Assembly: GCF_002087085.1 (NCBI RefSeq)
Contig: NZ_MWQY01000002.1
Location: 248,001 to 312,000, forward strand
Reading direction: 5' to 3'
DNA length: 64,000 nt
DNA from: Marispirochaeta aestuarii
GTDB taxonomy: Bacteria; Spirochaetota; Spirochaetia; JC444; Marispirochaetaceae
Part shown: in pieces, positions 1-7,843 of the stretch
How the letters are laid out: every line of letters begins with the position of its first letter
Position numbering within the stretch: position 1 is the first letter of the stretch
Notes under the pieces: generated by a model
What the model saw: the letters and a program-made list of their open reading frames with translations, nothing else
Told to the model about the DNA's origin: nothing
Databases searched by the model: none
Program-made: the position numbers and the translations under genes

Positions 1-801
1 GCGCAGATACCAGTCGTTTCCGAGAAGGCCGAGAGCCCGCTGTACCTCCGCGAGCCGCAGGGTGGAAAGATCCCCCCGGGGTCCGGCGTATCCTTCCTGA
101 AAAATCCCGGATTCCCCGTCGGTAAAGAGAACAAGGGCCGTATCAAGGTCCTTAAGGTCACAGTGGGCCATGAGGGCGCCAAAGTCGATGGACTCATCGT
201 CCGGATGGGCATGGATAAAGAGTATATCCGCCCTTTCTCCCGGCTCCTTACCGGACAAGGAACTGAGGTCGTCAGTTTCCGGCAGCAGAGCGGCGGTTTC
301 CACACCGGGCTGCGTCCCTGTTTCCCGGGGAACATGAAAATTGGCAAAAAATGCAGAAAGCCCGACGCTTATTCCAAGAACGAGAACGACAACTGCGGCA
401 GCGGGCTTCCAGGGGAATCCCGGCCCCGACAGGACCTCCTGATGCTCTTCGAAAAAGCCCGTAAAGCTGATCTTCAGCTTTCCATAGCGGAGAAAGGAGC
501 CCTGACTCAGTCTGCCTGAACGTCCTTCGACACCGGCAATCAGAATCCTCCTGCGGGAACTGACCCGGAGGCTTCCGCCTTCGGGGGCGAAGCAGAGTTC
601 ATCGGAGTACCGGGGACCTTTCCCCGGAACAGCGATAAAATGGCGCAGATCAATGTCGCTTTCATGGGAAAAACCGCAGCAGAATCTCTCGACAGGCAGA
701 TCGACTACATGCCAGACGCCATCGGGAGCATCCAGCCGTATACGAAGGTACCGACGCATTATGGCTGAGGATCTCGTTGTGAACAGTTTCGGCAGCTGCA
801 T
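1..801 (-). CDS. PIG-L/LmbE-family deacetylase with N-terminal domain and membrane anchor (3' end outside window)
   Basis: The minus-strand frame is open without a stop from 801 to the window edge (267 codons read). Residues 1-130 form an unrecognised soluble region. One hydrophobic segment follows at about 134-153 (AAAVVVLVLGISVGLSAFFA), then a linker, then a PIG-L start with the zinc/catalytic motif AHPDDES at about 198-204. The family removes acyl groups from N-acetylated sugars or related amides. The HPDDE aspartates and histidine are the known base and zinc ligands. The anchor suggests the enzyme acts at the membrane. The start is uncertain: ATG 801 gives residues beginning MQLPKLF, ATG 759 begins MRRYLR, and neither has a clear ribosome site. 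A terminator lies just upstream. The rest of the enzyme lies beyond position 1. Confidence 0.75.
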   Translation of the reverse strand, partial: MQLPKLFTTRSSAIMRRYLRIRLDAPDGVWHVVDLPVERFCCGFSHESDIDLRHFIAVPGKGPRYSDELCFAPEGGSLRVSSRRRILIAGVEGRSGRLSQGSFLRYGKLKISFTGFFEEHQEVLSGPGFPWKPAAAVVVLVLGISVGLSAFFANFHVPRETGTQPGVETAALLPETDDLSSLSGKEPGERADILFIHAHPDDESIDFGALMAHCDLKDLDTALVLFTDGESGIFQEGYAGPRGDLSTLRLAEVQRALGLLGNDWYLR

Positions 802-806
802 ATACG

Positions 807-834
807 AAAAATGCCGGGACCTTACGACCCCGGC
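807..834 (-). terminator. Rho-independent terminator of the exported protein gene
   Basis: On the minus strand a GCCGGG...CCCGGC stem (6 bp, loop about 10 nt) is followed by ATTTTT. It lies about 30 nt after the stop codon of the gene ending at 865 and just before the PIG-L reading frame, so PIG-L either depends on readthrough or has a promoter inside this short gap. Confidence 0.7.
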
Positions 835-864
835 ACTGTAACTATTCTTGGGAACAGTACAGAA

Positions 865-1503
865 TTACATGCCGAAACTGGCAGCCATTCCGTTGGTTCG
901 AAGGGCTATCCATTCGCCCTTCATGGGTTTGCCGTCTCCGATGTCAAAATAGACATAGTATCCGGGATACAGGTCACTGTAGATTCTCACCCGGCCGGTT
1001 AAACCGTTTACAACGATCCGCACAGGTACCTCGGTATCAAGGTTTTCCGCATTCAGCAGATAGGCGTATTTATTCAGATCGATGCTCTTGACCAGGTCCA
1101 TTCTGGTATGGCTGACACTGTGATACACCTGAGCGCTTAAACCTTTGGGTATATTGTCAGAAACAGGATCCGCATCATAGTTCAGCCATAACAGATAGGA
1201 TTTTCCGCTTCCCCAGGATTTGCGGGGATGAACAGAATCGGCAAAAACGTGTATGCCGAATCCACCGTGCAGGTCCTCTCCGCCTCCCTCGTAACGAACA
1301 TTGAAAGCGTAAACCATCGGCCCGGCCTGGGGGATTCTGATGTTTGCCTTCGCCAGTGGTTCATCCTCATCCATCTGGTAAAGACGGTCCCCCAAAAGCT
1401 TCCAATCTCCCTGGGCAAACTGATGTTCCGGCATGGGAAAATCCAGACCGAACATCGGGATCAGCAGTCCCAGGATTGCGAAAAGGGTTATAACCTTCTT
1501 CAT
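865..1503 (-). CDS. Exported protein of unknown function
   Basis: A 212-residue protein with a clear signal peptide (MKKVITLFAILGLLIPMFG) and a polar, tryptophan- and tyrosine-rich mature part without further membrane segments or cysteines. The mature part has alternating beta-type patterns and may be a lectin-like or jelly-roll fold, but no family was recognised. The ribosome site GAGGAAGG precedes ATG 1503 at normal spacing. A terminator follows at 807-834. The product probably sits in the periplasm or at the inner face of the outer membrane. Function not assigned. Confidence 0.75.
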   Translation of the reverse strand: MKKVITLFAILGLLIPMFGLDFPMPEHQFAQGDWKLLGDRLYQMDEDEPLAKANIRIPQAGPMVYAFNVRYEGGGEDLHGGFGIHVFADSVHPRKSWGSGKSYLLWLNYDADPVSDNIPKGLSAQVYHSVSHTRMDLVKSIDLNKYAYLLNAENLDTEVPVRIVVNGLTGRVRIYSDLYPGYYVYFDIGDGKPMKGEWIALRTNGMAASFGM

Positions 1504-1704
1504 AATGCTTCACCTTCCTCTCTATGTATTGAAGTATATTAATCAGACTTCTTCTATGGTAGGTCACTCCCCGGATGTCGTCAAGTTTTTTTTCCGCAAG
1601 TTCTTTCCATAAGAGGCGGAGATTCCCGCACAACTTGCCTCGAGGTACTCCCCTCCACTACTTTATACGTATAGAGAAAGATACTACACGCAAGGAGCGC
1701 GCTG

Positions 1705-2124
1705 ATGAAACAGACAATTTCCTGTGAGTGGAAGGGAGAGATGGCCTTTGAAAGCAGATTGGGAAATCACACGGTCCGTATGGACGCCGATGCCGAATCG
1801 GGAGGCAGCGACAGCGGGGTACGTCCCAAACCGCTTCTCCTGACAGCCCTGGCAGGCTGTTCCGGTATGGATGTGGCCGCCATGCTGTCGAAGATGAGAC
1901 AGCCTTTAAGCTTCTTTAACATGCAAGTCGATGCTGAGACCAGTGAAGAACATCCCAAAACCTATACCCGTATTGAGCTGGTCTATCAATTCAAAAAATC
2001 CGACGGGCTGGACGAGAGCAAGGTGGAAAAGGCGGTAAAACTGTCCCAGGAAAAATACTGCGGTGTTTCGGCGATGCTGAAGGAAGCATCCGACCTGTCC
2101 TTCAGGATTGAGTACCTGGACTAA
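1705..2124 (+). CDS. OsmC/Ohr-family protein
   Basis: 139 residues matching the compact OsmC fold: an N-terminal strand region, the helical core segment RPKPLLLTALAGCSGMDVAAML (about 41-62) containing the first cysteine, and a C-terminal half with KYCGVSAML (about 111-119) containing the second. These two cysteines correspond to the redox pair used by the family to reduce organic hydroperoxides through a thiol cofactor. Closely related OsmC-like proteins of this length are often of unknown substrate. The ribosome site AAGGAGC precedes ATG 1705. It is followed tail to tail by hcp, with a terminator between. A role in peroxide or redox stress fits its neighbour but is inferred. Confidence 0.85.
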   Translation: MKQTISCEWKGEMAFESRLGNHTVRMDADAESGGSDSGVRPKPLLLTALAGCSGMDVAAMLSKMRQPLSFFNMQVDAETSEEHPKTYTRIELVYQFKKSDGLDESKVEKAVKLSQEKYCGVSAMLKEASDLSFRIEYLD

Positions 2125-2132
2125 ACCCGGGT

Positions 2133-2170
2133 AAAAAACGTACAGCCGTCCCCGATCAGGGGGACGGCTG
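2133..2170 (-). terminator. Terminator between osmC-like gene and hcp
   Basis: Arms CAGCCGTCCCC and GGGGACGGCTG form an 11-bp stem with a short loop. Read on the minus strand it is followed by a T6 run (A-run at 2133-2138), so it ends hcp. The same hairpin could also slow transcription from the convergent gene, but the plus side lacks a T-run. Confidence 0.85.
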
Positions 2171-2193
2171 CTTACGATACCGCTGAGCTTCTT

Positions 2194-3819
2194 TCAGGCG
2201 CCTGCCATCATGGCTTCCACATCGGCGGAAACCTCTCCAACGGGTTTTATGTCGAAGTTCTCCACCAGTACTTTGGCAACTCCGGGCGAAAGAAAGGCCG
2301 GGAGGGTCGGTCCGAGACGGATTCCCTTGACTCCGAGATGAAGCAGGGCCAGCAGAACCGCCACCGCCTTCTGTTCATACCAGGCCAGGTCGAAGGAGAT
2401 GGGCAGCTTGTTGATATCGTCGAGGCCGAAGACCTCCTTCAGTTTCAGGGCTATTACGGCCAGGCTGTAGGAATCGTTGCACTGTCCGGCATCCAGCACC
2501 CGGGGAATACCGCCGATATCGCCAAGGTTCAGCTTGTTGTAGCGGTACTTGGCGCATCCGGCGGTCAGTATAACCGCGTCCTGGGGCAGGGCTTCAGCCA
2601 CTTCGGTAAAGTAGCTCCGTTTCGGCTGACGGCCGTCACACCCAGCCATTACCACGAACCTCTTGATGGCGCCGCTCTTGACGGCTTCCACAACCTTATC
2701 CGCCAGGGCGATAACCTGCTTATGGGCAAAACCGCCGACGATTTCGCCTGTCTCGATCTCCGTGGGGGGATCACATTTCTTTGCAAGGGCTATGACCTCG
2801 CTGAAATCCTTCCGGGCTCTCCCTTCGGGTTCGGGCAGATGCTTTACTCCGGGGTACCCGGTTACACCGGTGGTAAAGATTCTATCCCTGTAGGCCTCCT
2901 TTACCGGTGTAATACAGTTGGTGGTCATGACGATGGGTCCGTTGAAGCTGGCGAACTCCTTGTCCTGCTTCCACCAGGAGCCTCCGTAGTTCCCCACAAA
3001 ATGGGAATACTTCTTGAAGGCAGGATAATAGTTGGCCGGGAGCATTTCGGAATGGGTATAGACATCCACACCGGTGCCCTCGGTCTGCTTTAAAAGATCA
3101 TCCATGTCCCTGAGGTCGTGTCCGGAGATAAGGATTCCAGGATTTTCCCCCACCCCGATGTTTACCTTTGTAATCTCCGGGGAACCGTAGGTTTCGGTGT
3201 TGGCCTTGTCCAGCAGGGCCATGGCGCTTACAGCGGTTTCTCCGGTCTTGAGGACGAGCTGGACCAGGTCATCGGCGCTCTTCTCTTCGAGACAGGCGTC
3301 CAGGGCTTCAAGTAAAAACCTGTAAATAGACGGATCCTCGAAGCCCAGACGTCCGGCGTGTTCGGTATAGGCGGCAATTCCCTTGCAGCCGTAGATGGTC
3401 AGCTCCTTGAGGGAGCGCACATCCTCGTTCTCCTCCGCGAGCACTCCCACCTGGGCGGCCTTGGCGGTCCACTGGTTTTCCGGAAGCGACCAGGTCGCTG
3501 CGTCTCCTTTAGAGGTCCCGCCGTTCTTTTTGACCAGCCGGTCCCGGAGGGAGAGGGTGTTTCTGATAGAACCCTTTAGTTTTTCATCGTCAAAGTTGGC
3601 ATTGGTGATGGTTGAAAAAAGCCCCAGGACGACCTGCCAGCCGGCACTCCTTATGCTCTCTTCATCTCCGGCCTCCATGGCGACCGCGGAAAGCCCTTTC
3701 AGGCTGTAGATCAGAAGATCCTGAACACCCGCGGTGTGGTCCTCCTTGCCGCAGACCCCTTTTACCGTGCATCCGGTATTCTTTGCTGCTTCCTGACACT
3801 GAAAACAGAACATTCCCAT
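2194..3819 (-). CDS. hcp: Hybrid cluster protein (hydroxylamine/NO reductase)
   Basis: Prismane-type hybrid cluster protein, about 541 residues. It starts [11 protein letters not shown] and carries the N-terminal cluster cysteines C5, C8, C17 and C23. Hybrid-cluster ligands are visible in family order: ISGHDL (His), THSEMLP (Glu), TTNCITP (Cys), MAGCDGRQ (persulfide Cys), [10 protein letters not shown] (Cys), GQCNDSYS (Cys) and WYEQKAVA (Glu). The family reduces nitric oxide or hydroxylamine in anaerobes under nitrosative stress. The start is set at 3819 because AAGGAG lies 6 nt upstream of this ATG, inside what would be the first codons of a longer frame from 3837. A Crp/Fnr regulator is divergent, with a perfect hairpin between the two genes. 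Confidence 0.95.
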   Translation of the reverse strand: MGMFCFQCQEAAKNTGCTVKGVCGKEDHTAGVQDLLIYSLKGLSAVAMEAGDEESIRSAGWQVVLGLFSTITNANFDDEKLKGSIRNTLSLRDRLVKKNGGTSKGDAATWSLPENQWTAKAAQVGVLAEENEDVRSLKELTIYGCKGIAAYTEHAGRLGFEDPSIYRFLLEALDACLEEKSADDLVQLVLKTGETAVSAMALLDKANTETYGSPEITKVNIGVGENPGILISGHDLRDMDDLLKQTEGTGVDVYTHSEMLPANYYPAFKKYSHFVGNYGGSWWKQDKEFASFNGPIVMTTNCITPVKEAYRDRIFTTGVTGYPGVKHLPEPEGRARKDFSEVIALAKKCDPPTEIETGEIVGGFAHKQVIALADKVVEAVKSGAIKRFVVMAGCDGRQPKRSYFTEVAEALPQDAVILTAGCAKYRYNKLNLGDIGGIPRVLDAGQCNDSYSLAVIALKLKEVFGLDDINKLPISFDLAWYEQKAVAVLLALLHLGVKGIRLGPTLPAFLSPGVAKVLVENFDIKPVGEVSADVEAMMAGA

Positions 3820-3848
3820 AGCTTTCTCCTTAATCAAATAATCTCTTC

Positions 3849-3870
3849 CCGGGGGACTGCAATCCCCCGG
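3849..3870. promoter_or_regulatory. Perfect hairpin in the hcp/regulator divergent region
   Basis: Arms CCGGGGGA (3849-3856) and TCCCCCGG (3863-3870) are perfect inverted repeats with a 6-nt centre, followed on the plus strand by TTTTCT. The element sits in the short gap between two divergent genes, where no gene ends. It could be an operator, an attenuator in the leader of the plus-strand regulator, or a leftover terminator. No FNR-type TTGAT-ATCAA pair was found. Confidence 0.5.
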
Positions 3871-3933
3871 TTTTCTAATTCCTTTGCCAGTATGCGCTTG
3901 ATGCAGGAGAGTTTCTGTAATATATGTTACCGT

Positions 3934-4626
3934 ATGGCTGAAATTCCCGAAAGAGCATATCAGGACCTGGCGGCGTCATCCCTGTTTACCGGCTTCAGCG
4001 TAAAGGAGATCCGCAGTCTCTGCCTGGATGCCCGCTGTATTTTTACCGCCTATCACAAGGACGCCCTGGTTGCCTTCCGCGGCGACAGCTACGAGCGGCT
4101 CCTTCTTCTTACCCGGGGCACCCTTATTGCGGAAATTATCGATGAGAAAGGAACCAGTCTGAAAATGGAGAACCTCGTGGGACCGACCCCCGTTGCCACG
4201 GCGGTCCTGTTCTCCAGCGAGGCGGTCCTGCCGGTGCAGCTCCGGGCGGAAACAGACGCCGAGGTCGTAACAGTCTCCCGCCAGGGGGTGCTGGATATCT
4301 GCCGTCGGGATGAGCGCTTTCTGCGTAACTACCTGAAGGATGCGGGGGACAAGATCAGTTTTCTCGCGGAAAAGATACGGCTGCTGCGTTTTACGACCAT
4401 ACGGCAGAAGATAGCAGGTTACTTCCTCGACCTCTCCAACCGGCAGGGATCGGACCATCTGCAGCTGCCCTACAGCCTGGAGAGCCTGGCGGACGTATTC
4501 GGAGTCACAAGGCCGGCCCTTTCACGCTGTCTGTCACAGATGGTGGACCAGAACATCCTTAGCCGGGACGGACGGGATTACAGTATCGTCTCCCCTAGAG
4601 ACCTGAAGGAGCTGCTGGAGGAGTGA
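3934..4626 (+). CDS. Crp/Fnr-family transcription regulator, probable hcp regulator
   Basis: About 230 residues: an N-terminal cyclic-nucleotide-type beta-roll ([26 protein letters not shown]), a dimer helix, and a C-terminal winged helix-turn-helix with [21 protein letters not shown] as recognition region. It resembles HcpR-like and other Crp/Fnr regulators of nitrosative and redox stress, and its divergent position beside hcp supports that role by inference. The start is chosen at ATG 3934 (MAEIPERAY) by alignment with the usual family length. An upstream ATG at 3901 would add a CNIC cysteine pair. No convincing ribosome site separates the two. The stop codon abuts that of the next gene, which runs in the opposite direction. 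Confidence 0.85.
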   Translation: MAEIPERAYQDLAASSLFTGFSVKEIRSLCLDARCIFTAYHKDALVAFRGDSYERLLLLTRGTLIAEIIDEKGTSLKMENLVGPTPVATAVLFSSEAVLPVQLRAETDAEVVTVSRQGVLDICRRDERFLRNYLKDAGDKISFLAEKIRLLRFTTIRQKIAGYFLDLSNRQGSDHLQLPYSLESLADVFGVTRPALSRCLSQMVDQNILSRDGRDYSIVSPRDLKELLEE

Positions 4627-5331
4627 TCAGTCGGATTTCTCTTCCCTCATACGGTATCCGATCCCCCTGACGGTCTCGATAAAGGCCCCGGACTCCTTCA
4701 GCTTTTTCCGGATATTCAGGATCTGAACATCCACGGAACGCTCGGTCACCGGATAATCATCACCCTTTATATTCGATATTATCTGGTTCCGGGAGTATAC
4801 CCAGCCGGGATTTCCCGCCAGAAAGAGCAGAATCTGGTATTCCGTCAGGCTCAGGTCAACAACTTCTCCGCCCCGTTCCACAAGATGGCGCCGGGGATCG
4901 ATGCTTATATCATGGATTGTAACTTTCCCGCCTGCTGCAGTCCCGGTATCACTGCCTGTGCGCCTGCGCAGGAGGGTCCGCACCCGGGCCACCAGCACCC
5001 TGGGACTGAAGGGTTTTGTCAGGTAGTCGTCGGCGCCGATTTCCAGGCCCAGAACGACATCGGAATCCTCATTCCTGGCCGTGACCATCAGAACAGGCAG
5101 GTCCCGTGTGGCCTCCTGCATACGCAGGTGCCTGCAAATATCGATACCGTTGGCTCCGGGAAGCATAAGATCCAGGATCAGCAGGTCGGGTATCCATCGT
5201 GCGACCTCTTTGATTACCTCGTTTCCCCGAAAAACACCATGAACCTGGAATCCTTCCTTTTCCAGATTAAACCGGATAAGTTCGAAAATCGGCTGTTCAT
5301 CCTCGACAACAAGGATTTTAGCTTTTTCCAT
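4627..5331 (-). CDS. PhoB/OmpR-type response regulator, orphan
   Basis: 234 residues. The N-terminal receiver has the acidic pair near residues 10-12 (VVEDE), phospho-acceptor D54 (ILDLMLPG), and the conserved threonine (VTARNE) and lysine (TKPFSP) sites. The C-terminal winged-helix DNA-binding domain includes LSLTEYQILLFLAGNPG and ERSVDVQILNIRKKL. This is the PhoB layout. No histidine kinase gene is next to it, so the partner is elsewhere in the genome. The ribosome site AGGGGGG lies just upstream of ATG 5331. The stop codon touches that of the convergent Crp/Fnr gene with no gap. Confidence 0.93.
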   Translation of the reverse strand: MEKAKILVVEDEQPIFELIRFNLEKEGFQVHGVFRGNEVIKEVARWIPDLLILDLMLPGANGIDICRHLRMQEATRDLPVLMVTARNEDSDVVLGLEIGADDYLTKPFSPRVLVARVRTLLRRRTGSDTGTAAGGKVTIHDISIDPRRHLVERGGEVVDLSLTEYQILLFLAGNPGWVYSRNQIISNIKGDDYPVTERSVDVQILNIRKKLKESGAFIETVRGIGYRMREEKSD

Positions 5332-5471
5332 CCATTCCCCCCTGGCCCTTCAGGGATGGTACCACAGTTCCGGGGCCGGGAAAAGCTGCCAAAAACCCTG
5401 CCGGGGATTGATTTCTGCCTCAACGGGGCGTACACTGAAGATAGTAAAGACTATTGTTAAGAGAGGACTCC

Positions 5472-5855
5472 ATGACAGAAACCGCTCAGAATTACAGAAA
5501 ACGTATAGAGGCGCTCCCCGCTCATGACCGGAATGCCATAGATATAGCCGCAAAGCAGCTGGAAATGCTGCATGCCTCATTTTATACCGGAACAATGGAC
5601 CTCGACCTGAAACGAATGACAAAGGATGATGTGCTGAAAACCATAGACAGCCTGGAATCCATGGATGTGGATGCGATGCGTTCTTCCTGGATGTTCGAGC
5701 CTCCCTTTGACAGCCAGGACCCCGAAGGATGGCTCAAGCAGGCTAAACTGATCAGGATTACCTACCTCGTTGAGCAGTTCGAGCTGGTCTCCCGTCTCAG
5801 GGACGACGATCCCGAAGCCTGGGACGAGATCAATGAACTCTACTTTGACGATTGA
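5472..5855 (+). CDS. Small acidic soluble protein of unknown function
   Basis: 127 residues, strongly helical and acidic toward the end (DDDPEAWDEINELYFDD), with no membrane segment or recognised domain. The start is ATG 5472 (MTETAQNYRK), because GAGAGG lies at proper spacing. A frame extension to TTG 5454 is less likely. It is divergent from the response regulator gene with about 140 bp between, and is followed by an outer-membrane-type gene on the same strand. No function can be assigned. Confidence 0.7.
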   Translation: MTETAQNYRKRIEALPAHDRNAIDIAAKQLEMLHASFYTGTMDLDLKRMTKDDVLKTIDSLESMDVDAMRSSWMFEPPFDSQDPEGWLKQAKLIRITYLVEQFELVSRLRDDDPEAWDEINELYFDD

Positions 5856-5918
5856 CAGGGTATATCCCGGAAAAGCCTCTTTTTAAAAACCCATGAATGG
5901 CTCATACTGCCCTTGAGA

Positions 5919-6887
5919 ATGAAAAACCCGATCATTCTGCTTTTCCCGCTTTTTCTACCGCTGTTTCTTCTGCCCTTGAAACTCCGGGCTGATGAACCGT
6001 CGTGGAAAGTCGGGCTGATCGGAGAATACGGTTTCGGCGAAAGCTCCTATGAGCTCCGGGTGGACGACGGGACCGAGTCGGTGCGGAGCCTCCTGGTTTT
6101 TCCCCTGGATACCCTCTACCTTGGACTGGAGGCGGAGCATGAGAATACATCCGGATCACGGCGGTATGCAGTAAAACTCCTTACCAACGTCGCAGCTCCG
6201 GGAGACAGAATGACCGATGAGGACTGGCTTGATTTACTCGATCCTGCTGAACCTGAATTCATCTTCACCGAGTCCAATCTGGATTACCGCTCCCTGGACC
6301 TGGCTCTTGAGGGGATCTGGGAAATCGGGGATTACCGGTTTTTCCGGCTCTTTTTCGGGGCCGGCTACCGTTTTCTGTGGATACATCAGCTGATTACCGA
6401 TTATCAGGGATTTCGTCTGCATGATGACGATGAAAACGGCAGCATAGACAGGAAAGAGATAATCCCCTACACCGACAAAGATGCCATCGACTACAGCATT
6501 ATTTACCACATAATCGATGCAGGGCTCCACGGAGAGACGGATCTCGGCAGACACTCCCGCGTCGCGATCTCCGCAGCCCCGTCCCTGGGAATGGCCTTCG
6601 ACCGGGACGATCATCTTCTCAGGAGCAAGCTCTCCACAGGCCGGGGATTCGGCTACGGCTTCGTGCTCCGCGGGAATATTGAGTTCCGCAGGCCCGGGAC
6701 GGGACGGACCGTTACTCCCTATCTGAGGATCTACGGCTCCTACAGGTGGTTCTTCTCTCCCGGGGTACAGCGGCAGTACTGGTACGACGATGCGGACAAA
6801 CCCGAAGGAACGGAATACGACGGTCTGGTGCATGATATGGAGCTCATCGATCCCCGCATGGGAATCAGCGCGGGACTGCGTTTTTAA
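5919..6887 (+). CDS. Probable outer-membrane beta-barrel protein
   Basis: About 322 residues with a strong signal peptide (PIILLFPLFLPLFLLPLKLRADEP). The mature region has repeated amphipathic beta-strand patterns rich in tyrosine, glycine and arginine (RFFRLFFGAGYRFLWI, GFGYGFVLRGNIEFRR, PYLRIYGSYRWFF). It ends in GISAGLRF, and a terminal phenylalanine is the usual outer-membrane assembly signal. The segment DDDENGSIDRKE resembles an exposed acidic, possibly calcium-binding loop. Family not recognised. ATG 5919 is preferred to TTG 5913, though neither has a strong ribosome site. The stop overlaps the convergent cyclase gene by a few bases. Confidence 0.75.
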   Translation: MKNPIILLFPLFLPLFLLPLKLRADEPSWKVGLIGEYGFGESSYELRVDDGTESVRSLLVFPLDTLYLGLEAEHENTSGSRRYAVKLLTNVAAPGDRMTDEDWLDLLDPAEPEFIFTESNLDYRSLDLALEGIWEIGDYRFFRLFFGAGYRFLWIHQLITDYQGFRLHDDDENGSIDRKEIIPYTDKDAIDYSIIYHIIDAGLHGETDLGRHSRVAISAAPSLGMAFDRDDHLLRSKLSTGRGFGYGFVLRGNIEFRRPGTGRTVTPYLRIYGSYRWFFSPGVQRQYWYDDADKPEGTEYDGLVHDMELIDPRMGISAGLRF

Positions 6888-7843
6888 GCCTTCTGTTCAG
6901 GCATGATCCTGTTGCGCCCCGCCTCTTTGGCACGGTAGAGGTTATCGTCTGCAACCTGCACCAGCTGTGAGGTGCTCTCCCCGTTCTGCAGAGAGTTCAA
7001 CCCGCCGCTGATGGTAACTTTTACACCCTGCTTACCCCAGGTATGGGACTCAATCTTTGAACGGATACGCTCGGCAATCACGAGCCCGCCCTCGAGGGAC
7101 GTATTGGGGAGAATAAGAATAAACTCCTCCCCGCCGTAGCGGCCCGGTACATCCCCTTCGCGGATACCGGAACGAATAATCTCCGCCACATCCACCAGAA
7201 CCGTGTCTCCAAAGGGATGGCCATGGGTGTCATTCAGCTCTTTAAAATAGTCAAGGTCCAGCATGGCCACGGTAAGGGGATTATCGTAACGCCTGGCATT
7301 GGCCGCTTCGTGCTGGAGCCGATCCATGCAGTGGGAATGGTTATACAGGCCAGTCAGCCCGTCGGTTATGGCAAGCTGCTGCAGCAGGGCATTCTGCTTG
7401 CCGAGTTCATCCATATAATGGATTATCAAACGCCGGTTACGAACCAGTTCAATATGGTTACGCACCCGCACCAGGAGCTCTTCCGCGTTGAAGGGTTTCT
7501 GGATGTAGTCAGCAGCTCCCAGCTTGAAACCCTTGATAACATCTTCGGTTTCTGTCCGGGCGGAGAGGAATATAACCGGGATGTCCTTCATTTCAACGGA
7601 TTCCTTCATAAGCCTGCAGGCTTCAAATCCGTCCATTTCCGGCATCATGACATCCATCAGGACAAGATCCGGCTTGACCCTGGGAATCATCTCCAGAGCC
7701 TTTTTTCCATTGGAGGCGGGGGCAATCTTGAAACCTTCTTCCTTGAGGAGCTTGCCCAGGAACTGGATATTAGCCGGGACATCATCCACAATCATGATGG
7801 CCATCTCTTCCTGTTCCTGAATGGGCGTGAGGGTTTCAATCAC
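6884..7843 (-). CDS. Response regulator diguanylate cyclase (REC-GGDEF)
   Basis: 319 residues. The receiver domain has phospho-acceptor D64 (LVLMDVMMPEMDG) and conserved lysine (IQKPFNAEE), followed by a coiled linker and a GGDEF domain with an intact active-site GGEEF at 237-241. An RxxD inhibitory site (R228-D231) lies five residues before it, so product feedback by cyclic di-GMP is expected. The layout is like WspR/PleD-type cyclases: phosphorylation drives dimerisation and synthesis of c-di-GMP from GTP. It overlaps the upstream hybrid kinase gene by 4 nt (ATGA), so the two are translated together. The kinase is the natural candidate phosphodonor. Confidence 0.95.
   Translation of the reverse strand: MIETLTPIQEQEEMAIMIVDDVPANIQFLGKLLKEEGFKIAPASNGKKALEMIPRVKPDLVLMDVMMPEMDGFEACRLMKESVEMKDIPVIFLSARTETEDVIKGFKLGAADYIQKPFNAEELLVRVRNHIELVRNRRLIIHYMDELGKQNALLQQLAITDGLTGLYNHSHCMDRLQHEAANARRYDNPLTVAMLDLDYFKELNDTHGHPFGDTVLVDVAEIIRSGIREGDVPGRYGGEEFILILPNTSLEGGLVIAERIRSKIESHTWGKQGVKVTISGGLNSLQNGESTSQLVQVADDNLYRAKEAGRNRIMPEQKA

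Noticed and set aside
163-519. Plus-strand reading frame of 118 residues opposite the PIG-L gene
   Set aside because: The minus strand holds an open frame with the HPDDE motif over the same bases; the plus frame has no ribosome site and no family pattern.
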